Virus record (IMG/VR): IMGVR_UViG_3300017788_000109
Coordinates: 1 to 30,923 of that record
Direction: 5' to 3' (one strand)
DNA from: a virus
DNA: 30,923 nt
The notes under the pieces are model-generated. The model ran no database searches and had not been told where the DNA came from. It was given only the letters and a program-made list of their open reading frames with translations. Shown piece by piece: positions 13,415-22,900 of the stretch; the first letter of the stretch is position 1; every line of letters begins with the position of its first letter. The position numbers and the translations under genes were made by a program.

Positions 13415-14820
13415 TGGCCGTTCAATTTTTTTATGACAATCAGATTCGCAGATTCCTGCTACAGTTTACCAGGTTGATCAGCAATTTTCAAGTACAGTAC
13501 AACACCACCGACAGTGTCACTGGCAACCTGGCCCTACAAACCATACCAGTCTATTATGGAGACGGCAGCAGGCAAGCAGCTCTTATCTTGCGAGGTAACA
13601 GCGAAAACACCCTCAATGCTGTGCCGGCCATGGCGTTTTATATCAGTGCCTTGCAGTATGATCGAGCACGAGTGCAAGATCCTAGTTTTGTTGGCAAGAT
13701 GAACATACGTGAACGCAAGTACGATCCGGCCACCGGTATGCAAACACACGAGCAGGGTGATACCTATACGGTAGAACGTCCTATGCCAGTGCCTTATCTC
13801 ATGACGCTGAAGCTAGACATATGGACCAGCAACACCGAACAAAAATTACAGATTTTTGAACAGATAGTTACCTTGTTCAATCCGGCCCTAGAGATACAGA
13901 GCACAGATAACTACATCGACTGGACCAGCTTGAGTTATGTGTTGTTAAACGATGTGCAATGGACCAGCCGCACAGTGCCTATGGGTGCAGATGACAGCAT
14001 TGACATAACTACACTTACCTTTGAAGTTCCCATATTCATCTCACCACCTGCCAAGGTCACGCACATGAACGTGATACAGAAAGTGATCGGTAGCGTGTAC
14101 GACTCTTCTGGACAGCTGGACAAAGAAGTTTTTGATGAAGGTCGGCTGCTGATACGACGCAGCCTCACTGTGCTAGGCTACGGAGTGTTGCTTACCGGCA
14201 ATAGAGTCAAACTGGTTAACAAAAATGAAGGTGTCAAGGTCAATGATCTCAGCGGAGCAGATGTTTATGATTCAGGCAAAGATGTCTGGAGGAAGTTGAT
14301 CAACCAATACGGTCAGCTGATCGGGGGTACCAGTCAATTGAGGTTGGAACTCGACAATGGTACGGAACTGATAGGCACAGTGGCTTATGATCCCACAGAT
14401 GAAACACAATTGCTGTTTAATGTGTTGAATGATACTATTCCCACTAATACTATTCCAGCCATAAATGCCATCATCGATCCGTTCAAATCAAATGTGATTG
14501 ATTTACTGTATGACAATGCAGGCGCATATCAAGTTTCAGCAGGAACTAGATACCTCATCCTGGATCAGATAGGCAACATAGCATCAACTGAATTTGCCAA
14601 AGCCTGGGCACCAAATGGTGTGCCGGTTGTGGCCACTACCAATGATATCATACAATACGATGGCACACGCTGGTTTGTAAGTTTCAATAGTGCAGACCAT
14701 CAAAGTGTCCAATATGTGACTAACACCAATACCGGTATCCAATATAGATGGACCGGAGAAATGTGGGTTAAAAGTTACGAAGGACTTTATCGAGAGGCAA
14801 CATGGAGACTGGTTCTATAG
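13414..14820 (+). CDS. gp15: Tail sheath stabiliser/terminator gp15-like
   Basis: The product has 468 residues; T4 gp15 has 272. The start MAVQFFYDNQIRRFLLQFTR then LISNFQVQYN parallels T4 gp15 (FYN...RRY......LFSNI.I). IPVYYGDGSRQAALIL, VPAMAFYISALQYDRARVQD, MPVPYLMTLKLDIWTSNTEQ, QIFEQIVTLFNPALEIQSTD and TTLTFEVPIFISPPAK (through about residue 215) continue the match in order, including the conserved 'P.P....L.I.T.......Q..EQIL..F.P' block. Residues about 216-468 are extra. They contain two Trp-containing modules near the end (QYDGTRWFVSFNSA; IQYRWTGEMWVKSYEG). gp15 caps the completed tail and joins it to the neck. The gene is translationally coupled to gp14 and overlapped at its 3' end by the Nudix gene. 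Confidence 0.85.
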   Translation: MAVQFFYDNQIRRFLLQFTRLISNFQVQYNTTDSVTGNLALQTIPVYYGDGSRQAALILRGNSENTLNAVPAMAFYISALQYDRARVQDPSFVGKMNIRERKYDPATGMQTHEQGDTYTVERPMPVPYLMTLKLDIWTSNTEQKLQIFEQIVTLFNPALEIQSTDNYIDWTSLSYVLLNDVQWTSRTVPMGADDSIDITTLTFEVPIFISPPAKVTHMNVIQKVIGSVYDSSGQLDKEVFDEGRLLIRRSLTVLGYGVLLTGNRVKLVNKNEGVKVNDLSGADVYDSGKDVWRKLINQYGQLIGGTSQLRLELDNGTELIGTVAYDPTDETQLLFNVLNDTIPTNTIPAINAIIDPFKSNVIDLLYDNAGAYQVSAGTRYLILDQIGNIASTEFAKAWAPNGVPVVATTNDIIQYDGTRWFVSFNSADHQSVQYVTNTNTGIQYRWTGEMWVKSYEGLYREATWRLVL

Positions 14821-15233
14821 AAAGCTGCGGAGCGTTCATATACTGCAAGACCACGCACCGATATCTTTTCCTGCTGCGATCGCCACACAAAACTCAGCAC
14901 AGTTGGGGGCTGGTAGGTGGCAAATTAGAAAAAAATGAATCTGTTGTAGAGGCGCTGAATCGAGAAATACGAGAAGAGCTGGGCGGAGAGATCGTAGATG
15001 CCAAGCTGCGCCCCATAGAAAAATTCACCAGCGAAAATCAAAAGTTTCATTATCACACATTCATGATAGTGGTCGATCAGGAATTTGTTCCTGCCCTTAA
15101 TCACGAGCATGTGGGATTCTGTTGGGTGCCTTTAGAAAACTATCCCAGACCATTGCATCCTGGAGTATGGCGCACTTTCAAATTTGATGCTGTGATCAAC
15201 AAGATCAAAACAGTAGAAAAACTAGTTAAGTAA
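14802..15233 (+). CDS. Nudix hydrolase
   Basis: The product has 143 residues with a single Nudix domain covering nearly all of it. The Nudix box GX5EX7REUXEEXG is present as G40, E46, R54-E55, E58-E59 and G61 (GKLEKNESVVEALNREIREE then LG). Only the last hydrophobic position is replaced by glycine (G62). The substrate cannot be told: Nudix enzymes hydrolyse nucleoside diphosphates linked to another group, such as ADP-ribose, nucleotide sugars, oxidised dNTPs or RNA caps. T4 and marine T4-like phages also carry Nudix enzymes. The start is ATG inside the end of gp15 (19-base overlap) with GAGAGG before it, so it is co-translated with the neck genes. Its stop overlaps the convergent glycosyltransferase-like gene by eight bases. 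Confidence 0.92.
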   Translation: METGSIESCGAFIYCKTTHRYLFLLRSPHKTQHSWGLVGGKLEKNESVVEALNREIREELGGEIVDAKLRPIEKFTSENQKFHYHTFMIVVDQEFVPALNHEHVGFCWVPLENYPRPLHPGVWRTFKFDAVINKIKTVEKLVK

Positions 15234-15972
15234 CGCCGATGTCTGCTTCTTTGATATACGAGTCAAAATGTATCTGCCGGAAATTGCTCAATCGTTTCCA
15301 ACTGGGCGGACAGATATAATTAGGTGTTGTGGTGACTCGCACAAACTCTATTTCGTTGTAAAGGCTCATGACCTGTTCCATGGCCATGATCCAGTAGTCA
15401 TCGCTGTAGTTTTGTTTGATTGATGCATATCCGCGGGTGCCGGCATATATATTATTGTTATAATATTCTCCTGCGCAGTTGTCAAACCCTAACAGATAAA
15501 TCTTACCGTGTCCATCAAAGCAGGCCAGATACGTGGCGATAGTGCCTGCGTTGCTCACAAAGTCTTGTGGTATTAGATAAAACTTGTTTGGATATTTTAG
15601 TATTTTATCGCTGTTGGCATAAACGATATGCCGGTCACAATAACCACTTTGTACTATTTCATTGCATATCTCATTTCCAACAGCTATCATGAAAGTAGGC
15701 TCAAAATCTCTATAGAATGCATTGCACCCATAGGTTTGCATGCTGGTAGCTCCGAGCCTACCGCTGAGATGCTTCATCAACAAATTAATTGGAAAGTTTT
15801 TTCTGCTGAGACCATTGCCAATCACCGTGGCAATCTTTGAAATGTGATTGTTTGCTACTGCTGTCGGCACCCATTCGGTTTTGTACGACCACTCGTTGTG
15901 ATAAACTGCCGCTTCGGTGGTGATACGCTCACCACCGTAATTGGTTCGATAGATTTTGTTCAGCTGCTGCAA
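15226..15972 (-). CDS. Putative glycosyltransferase-fold protein (GT42/DUF115-like)
   Basis: The product has 248 residues from a TTG codon at 15972. An in-frame TGA just upstream excludes any earlier start, and GGGAT lies eight bases before the TTG. Visible motifs: TVIGNGLSRKNF (49-60), MQTYGCNAFYRDFEPTFMIA (78-97), then DRHIVYANSD (113-122) and NAGTIATYLACFDGHGKIYL followed by LGFD (141-164). A 'GNG.S' loop, then a '(G/R)CN.FY' strand, then 'G......A...G...I.L.G.D' is the order found in GT42 sialyltransferases and DUF115/MptE-like proteins, which bind nucleotide sugars or similar ligands. I recall close relatives in marine phage genomes, always of unknown function. It follows the mini-fibre gene by three bases, so it is probably expressed with the fibres and could modify virion or host glycans. 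The fold is inferred from motifs only. Confidence 0.75.
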   Translation of the reverse strand: MQQLNKIYRTNYGGERITTEAAVYHNEWSYKTEWVPTAVANNHISKIATVIGNGLSRKNFPINLLMKHLSGRLGATSMQTYGCNAFYRDFEPTFMIAVGNEICNEIVQSGYCDRHIVYANSDKILKYPNKFYLIPQDFVSNAGTIATYLACFDGHGKIYLLGFDNCAGEYYNNNIYAGTRGYASIKQNYSDDYWIMAMEQVMSLYNEIEFVRVTTTPNYICPPSWKRLSNFRQIHFDSYIKEADIGVT

Positions 15973-15975
15973 CGA

Positions 15976-16317
15976 TCATATCCCAAACACCATCGCTACG
16001 CCGTCAACATAGCTCTTTGGCACCAATGAATTGGCTGCGAAATCCGACACCGGTGCAATGCTGTAAGACAATGTGCCGGAAACTGTGAAATTTTGCACAG
16101 TCATGTTGCCTGTAAATGTGGGGGACACAAAAGTTTTATTGGTGAGAGTCTGCGAATTGACCGTGGTCACCAACTCATTTACACCACCAGCTGTCGCACC
16201 ATCGTGGATGATCAGTGTGTCTTTGTCTGTGTCGAGCGTGACTTCGCCTAGAGCACCTGTAAAACTACTGTGCTGCGCCGTGGTTCCTCTGCGGAATTGT
16301 ACTTGTGTTGCTGGCAT
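15976..16317 (-). CDS. Small fibre protein with Mtd N-terminal-like domain
   Basis: The product has 113 residues. Residues 5-45 (VQFRRGTTAQHSSFTGALGE then VTLDTDKDTLIIHDGATAGG) match the 'Q.RRGT.......F.GA.GE...DT......HDG.T.GG' pattern of the major tropism determinant N-terminal domain, which in other phages anchors receptor-binding proteins to the tail. Next come LTNKTFVSPTFTGNMTVQNF (58-77), a common fibre shaft repeat, and a C-terminal SLVPKSYVDGVAMVFGI of the 'KYVD' type often seen at fibre ends. There is no lectin or other receptor-binding domain, so it is either a short fibre adaptor or a collar-like accessory. It starts one base after the stop of the upstream mini-fibre gene and is followed after three bases by the glycosyltransferase-like gene. 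Confidence 0.82.
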   Translation of the reverse strand: MPATQVQFRRGTTAQHSSFTGALGEVTLDTDKDTLIIHDGATAGGVNELVTTVNSQTLTNKTFVSPTFTGNMTVQNFTVSGTLSYSIAPVSDFAANSLVPKSYVDGVAMVFGI

Positions 16318-16318
16318 T

Positions 16319-16876
16319 TTATGCTATGCTCCCATAATCTCTAATTAATCCTACTGGGTTGGTAATCAACCCATAATCGGCTGAAAAATTGTCTGTGGTC
16401 ACTTGCGCACCGTTAACAGTGACTTGACCTTTGAAGTCAAAATCGTTCGGAGTCATCCAAACACCGTCGTAGATGCTAATGTTTCCATATATGCCTTCGT
16501 AGCCAATGCTAATACCACCGCCTCTTGCTGCTGTAGAGTTGATCGCATTGTTTGCCATGGTAATGTTTTTGTCATTGGTAGTGATTTCTGTGGCTGCTAC
16601 CGTGGTGGTGTTTCCAGCCACATACAAGTTGCCAATAACATATACATCGCTTAAGGCACTGACCAGCCCACCCACATTCAAGCGTCCAACAACTCCTGCA
16701 CCACCTGTAACAACCAAAGCACCAGTGGTTGGACTCAAGCTGCTAGCACCAGCAATAGTTACGTTGCTGATTTGTGTAGCTTGCCGTGTCCAAGTTCCGT
16801 AGGTGGCATTATAGGTATACAGTATGTTGTTTACTGTAGCTTGCTGTCCATTAGTAGGTGATGATGGAAATGCCAT
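16319..16876 (-). CDS. Mini-fibre protein sharing repeats with the giant fibre
   Basis: The product has 185 residues. The start MAFPSSPTNGQQATVNNILY followed by TYNATYGTWTR is a 'P..G........Y.Y....G.W.R' module common at the N-terminus of phage fibres. Residues 47-70 (SPTTGALVVTGGAGVVGRLN then VGG) are a copy of the repeat that recurs many times in the 3371-residue fibre next door. The rest is beta-helix-like with 'VIGNLYVAGNTTTV' and 'GGGISIGYEGIYG', and ends with LITNPVGLIRDYGSIA. It is probably a minor tail fibre or tip subunit built on the same scaffold. A CATAAATA late-type motif lies 24 bases before the ATG, and an AAGGC site precedes it. The gene is downstream of the giant fibre gene on the same strand. 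Confidence 0.82.
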   Translation of the reverse strand: MAFPSSPTNGQQATVNNILYTYNATYGTWTRQATQISNVTIAGASSLSPTTGALVVTGGAGVVGRLNVGGLVSALSDVYVIGNLYVAGNTTTVAATEITTNDKNITMANNAINSTAARGGGISIGYEGIYGNISIYDGVWMTPNDFDFKGQVTVNGAQVTTDNFSADYGLITNPVGLIRDYGSIA

Positions 16877-16900
16877 TTTTCGTTGCCTTTTTGTTCAAAG

Positions 16901-16908
16901 TATTTATG
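16901..16908 (-). promoter_or_regulatory. Late promoter motif CATAAATA (mini-fibre operon)
   Basis: CATAAATA on the minus strand, 24 bases before the ATG at 16876, in the 45-base gap after the giant fibre gene. It would drive the two mini-fibre genes and the glycosyltransferase-like gene. Confidence 0.55.
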
Positions 16909-16921
16909 CTTGATTGATAAA

Positions 16922-19900
16922 TTACCAGGTGTATATGCCAGCTCTTCGCCAGGTATTTGGTGCTATGCATACATACAGCCACTCGCCGTCCCAGGTTATT
17001 TCACCTGTTTGTCCTGGGCTAGTTGGGCTAACAGGGCTCTGTGACTGCGTTATACGGAATTTAGGTACTTTAAGCTGCCCGGTCACTTGATCGTAGCTAA
17101 AATTGGCATTTGCTCCAAAAGTACCATTATCGTTGTACTGCACCTCACCGTCACCACCGCCGATATCTGCTTCTGGCAATATGGCTCGCAGAGGAGTGCT
17201 GAAGAAATCTACCCAGTATTCACTAGTGCCGTCGTTTATATAACGATACAGTATATCTGTGCCTGTTTGATACCACATGTCTCCGGGAGTAGGATCTGCC
17301 GGTGGAATCGCGCTGGTAGTGGTTCTAAGACCGTTTTCTCCATATACCAAGTTGCCGGTCACTGTGAAATCTGTGAAACTGATGTTGGGTGTGAATCCAA
17401 TGGTGATTGTGTTACCACTGACTGTGGTTTCAATCTGGTTAGGCACGCCAACTACCACTATAGTGTTACCACCTGTTACTGTGCTAGACCCTACATTGCC
17501 TTGCAATCCAAATGTTGTGCTCACCGAGTTACTGGTGATACTGGTGATACGACCGTAGCTGTCTACTACCACAGTAGGAATGTTTGTAGCACTGCCATAA
17601 TTGCCGGCTGCTACTCCGGTGGTAGTTAAATCCAGGCCAACGTTAAATCCATTGCTGATATTAGCAACGATATTGTCAGTGTTGGCTAGAGTGGTGGTAA
17701 TGTATGGTGTGCCATTTGCATAACGGAACGCTCCGGTCACACTGACATCACCTAGCACAGAAATATTGCCAACCACATTCAGATCGCCAAGATTGTCATA
17801 ACTGGCTGTGAGATTGGCTACACTAGCACTGGTTAAGTCAACCCAATAGTTGTTGGTTCCATCGTTAATGTATTCGTAAACTACATCTGTGTCTGTCTTG
17901 TACCAAATGTCACCAATTATAGGAGCTGCCGGGGCACTGAGCTGTGCATACTTTCTTAGTCCTCCACCGGTGACATTACCAGTTACTGCCAGGTCTCCGC
18001 CGATAACAGCTGATCCAATCACACTCAAACTAGATAGATTACCAAATCCACCGTTGTTGATCACCAGGCCACCGATCGTGGCACTTGTGCCAGATGCTAC
18101 GATATTTCCATTGACAATACTAAAGTTTGTACCGGTGATGTTTCCTGCTGTAGCATTAAATCCGCCTGCAGAAAAATACTGCCCAGTGGCTGTAAGGTTT
18201 CCTGTAGCAGTAACTTCAAATACTCCAGGAATGCTTAGACCATTTGATGCCGCTGTCAGTCCACCAGCGGAAATACTCAACGCAGATAAAGAACCTGCGG
18301 CAACAATTTGCCCGGTTGTTAGATTAGCACTTGTTAGGTTACCTACAAAATTTGCAGATGCAGCCGAAATTGCTCCTCCGGCTGTGATATTTTCTCCTGC
18401 AGAGATGTTGTTCCCAGCAAATACATTTCCTGTGATACCTGCACCGCCAACTACTCGCAAAGCACCGGTAGAATAATCTACCGCTGCGGTGCCGCTGGCT
18501 ATGGTAAAGTCGTTGTTAGTGCCAACATCTGCTGCGCTGTTGCTCACACTGGCGCTTACAAAATCTACCCAGAAAGTGCTGCTGCCATCATCGATGAATT
18601 GGTACAATATATCCGTATCAGTCTTGTACCACAGGTCGCCTACAACCGGGTTAGCAGGTGCTATTAGACTAGTGGTCTTGCGTATGCCGCCACCTGTCAC
18701 ATTACCTGTGATCACAACGTCACCACCAATAGTGGCAGTTCCTATCACGCTTAGACTGGCCAAATTACCAAAGCCGCCATTTTCAATCGTTAGCCCACCA
18801 ACAACGGCTCTGCTGCCAAGGCTGTTTATGTTGCCGCTAATTTCTAAAGCCGTTGCATTTACAACACCCAACGTAGAGCTTATTCCGCCTGCTGCAAAAT
18901 AAGATCCGCCAGCTGTGAGATTACCTGTGGCGGTTATATTACCTGTAGTGGTAATTCCACTGCTAGTAGCAGTTATTCCATTGGCTGCTAGATACGCTGT
19001 AACATTGGCATTTGAATATGTGCCTTCGTTGCCTGCCAGGATACTTACACCATTGGCATAGGTAAACAATGCACCCGAAATAGTTCCTCCGACGCTGACA
19101 TTTCCGGCGTTAACATTGCCAGTGATGCCAGCACCACCAACAACTTGCAAAGCGCCGGTATCTACATCTATGCTTGGAGTACCGCTGGTTATTACAATAT
19201 CACTTACAGTTTGTGCGCTCTGTGTTACGTTGGCGACTGCGGCGCTTACAAAGTCTACCCAAAAATTACTACCGCCATCAGTGATATACTGATAGTAAAC
19301 ATCTGTGTCGGTTTTGTACCAGACATCTCCTACCACTGGGTTAGCAGGAGCAGTAGGTTGTGCATATTTACGTAAGCCTCCGCCACTAATGTTACCTGTT
19401 GCCACAATATCTGCGCCAACTGTGAGATTGCCAACAATACCCAGTGTAGATAAATTGCCAAATCCACCATTAAGAATTTCTAGGCCACCAACTACGGCAC
19501 GAATTCCATCGCTAATAATATTGCCTGTCACGCTAAGGCTAGCACCAGTAATTTCTCCTGCTAGGGCTGTTATTCCACCAGCTGAGAAATAAGTTCCGCC
19601 GGCAGAAATATTACCTGTAGCGGTTATATTACCTGTAGTGGTAATTCCACTGCTAGTAGCAGTTATTCCATTGGCTGCCAAATAGGCCACGACATTGGCA
19701 TTTGAATAAGTTCCTTCGTTGCCTGTTAGAATACTAACGCCATTAGCATAGATAAATGCCCCAGCACTTACAGTGGTAACAGACAAGTTACCAGCATTTA
19801 TATTACCGCTAACACCAACACCGCCGGTTACTGTCAACGCTCCGGTTAAGGTACTGATGCTTGGTGTGCCAGAAACTATTTGCAAATCTTGCAAACTTTG

Positions 19901-22900
19901 TGGTGATGTAGGAGTTGCATTGCTTACTGTGGCACTGGTATAATCAATCCAGTACTTGTTGATTCCGTCATCAACATATTGATACAACACATCTGTGTCT
20001 TGCTTGTACCAAATATCACCTACCACAGGATTCACCGGAGCACTAACACTAGTGGTCTTGCGTATGCCACCACCGGTTACATTGCCTGTTACCACAAGAT
20101 TCCCACCTATGTTAGCGGATCCAATCACTCCTAAACTTGTTAAATCTCCAAACGCTCCGTTCTCGATCGTAATGCCGCCTAGCTCAGCTCTAGCACCTGT
20201 TGCGGTTATATTACCATTGATAGAAGTAAATCCATACGCCGTAATATTGCCAGCAGCTACGCTAAGTCCACCAGCAACAAAATATTGACCAGCGGCAACA
20301 ATGTTGCCATCAACTATGCTAAAATCATAACCAACTATGTTGCCAGTTGTGAGATTTCCGGTTGATACTGTACCAATAACAGCAAGCGACCCTCCGATTG
20401 TTGTGTTGGCTGTGACTTCCAAGCTGTTGGTTTGAACATGTAAATTGGCACGAATATTATTCGCTGTAAGATTTCCAGCAACGTCTACCAAACCTCCAAG
20501 ATAGAGATTACCGGAAATGCCGGCTCCACCAACCACTTGCAAAGCGCCTGTATTGATTCCAACACTATCGGTACCGCTGGCAATCGTAAAATCATTATTA
20601 GTGCTGTTATCAACTGCGGCATTAGAAACAGTGGCTCCTATGTAATCTATCCAGTAGTTGCTGGTTCCGTCATGGACATAAGTGTAGTATACGTCAGTAT
20701 CTGTCTTGTACCAAACATCACCAACTGTGGGATTGACGGGTGCTATGGTACTAGAAGTTTTACGGATGCCGCCACCAGTTATAGCACCGGTTACATCAAG
20801 ATTACCACCAACGGTTGCTGCACCGTCGATATCGACCCGGCCGGTGATAGCAGTGCTTCCACCCAAGTACAAATTGCCAGATGCGTTGATTTGTCCTGTT
20901 GTTAGATTAGATCCTGAAAGATTACCGGAGACACTTAACAGTCCTCCGATGTATGTTGCACCCGAAATTCCAGCACCACCTCTGACTACCAACGCACCTG
21001 TAGAAGTGTTGGTGCTTGCAGTTGCGGCATTCGCAACAATGTTACCACTTGCACTTACAACGCCATCGGCATATATATCACCGGTTATTCCAACTCCGCC
21101 TGCTACCCGTAAAGCGCCGGTAGATGAATCGGTACTTGGAGTTCCGCTGGTTATAGAGAAATCCACATTGGTACTGCTGTCTACAGCCGCATTGCTTACA
21201 GTTGGCCCAACGTAGTCTACCCAGAAATTTGTGGTGCCATCATTGATGTATTGATATAATACATCAGTATCAGTCTTGTACCAAAGGTCGCCCACAACTG
21301 GATTGACTGGTACTGTAAGGCTGGTTGTCTTGCGTATGCCTCCGCCTGTAACATTACCTGTGATCGCAACGTCTCCTGCGATGTCAGCACGCCCGGCGAT
21401 GCTCAAACTGCCGGCGCCAAATATGTTACCACCTACATTGAGCGTGGTCCCAACGATTGCACTGGAGCCTACATTCAATGTAGTTCCAATGTTGGCGCTG
21501 GTTCCTATCCAAGCCGCTCCGCCTATACCAATGCCGCCGGCACCGGCTACGACTAATGCACCTGTAGTGGTACTAGTGCTAACTGTTAGAGAATTTGCAA
21601 TGATATTACCGTTGGCATGTATCAATCCACCAACAAATATATTTCCGGTAATGCCTGCACCACCAACCACTCGAAGGGCACCACTCTCATCATCGGTGCT
21701 GGGTGTACCAGTAGTTATTTCTAGATCTGTCAACAAACCGGTTTCAATGCTGGCATTGCTGACTGTGGGCCCTACGTAATCCACCCAGAAATTTGTCGTA
21801 CCATCGTTGATGTACTGATACAATACATCTGTGTCGGTCTTATACCAAAGATCTCCTACAACTGGGTTGACGGGTGCTGTTAAACTGGTGGTCTTACGGA
21901 TACCGCCACCTGTTACTCTGCCTACGACGTCAAGGTTACCCGTGATATCAACACGACCTTGAGCACTAATATTTCCTAATGTGTTGAAATTACCAACAAC
22001 ATTAGCGGTGGTTCCTACCGCAAGCGATGTTCCGATTACAGCACTTGTACCAACATTCAACGTGGTAGAGATATTTGCGCCTTGGCCAACAAAGACTGCA
22101 CCACCTACACCTAACCCACCTGTGCCGGCTACGACCAACGCTCCGGTGGTAGAACTGGTGCTGGCAATTCTGCTGTTAGCGATAATATTACCATTGGCAT
22201 TTATCAATCCGCCAATCCAAAGATTTCCTGTAGCACCAATGCCGCCTACTACTGTGAGCGCACCGGTATCACTGTCATAACTTTCTGTTCCGCTGGCTAT
22301 ACGGAAGTCATTGTTTATACTGTTTTGTACCGCTGCGTTGGAAACGGTTGGTCCTACATAGTCAATCCAGTAACTGCCGGTTCCGTCATTCACATAGGTG
22401 TAGTAGACATCGGTATCGGTTTTGTACCAGACATCGCCCGGAACCGGATAGGCAGGTGCATTAATCTGAGCGTACTTCCTCAGTCCACCACCGCTCACGT
22501 TGCCAGTTACAGCCAGATCGCCGCCAATTGTGGCGCTGCCAAGAACTCCTAGACTGGCTAGATTACCAAATCCGCCGTTTTCAATAGTCAGTCCACCGAT
22601 GGTGGCTGCTAGTCCGGTAGAAGAAATGTTACCATTGCTTACACTAAACCCAAATGCCGAAAGGTTGCCGGACAAAACACTAAGACCGCCTGCTGAAAAA
22701 TAATTTCCATCAGCTGTTAAGTTTCCAACAACATGTGCAGTATTGGCAACAATTAAGCCTCCGTTAATTAAAGTGTTTCCACCAATTGTAGTATTTCCGC
22801 CAATGGTAGCTGTTCCCGCAATATCTATATTGCCATTGCCGTCGATATCGTTTAGAACCTGCAGAGTAGAGGTCTGTAGATTGTTATTAGATAAAATATT

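Noticed and set aside
15976-16317. Diversity-generating retroelement suggested by the Mtd-like N-terminus
   Set aside because: No reverse transcriptase, template repeat or lectin-type variable region is present; the protein has only the anchor and a short shaft.
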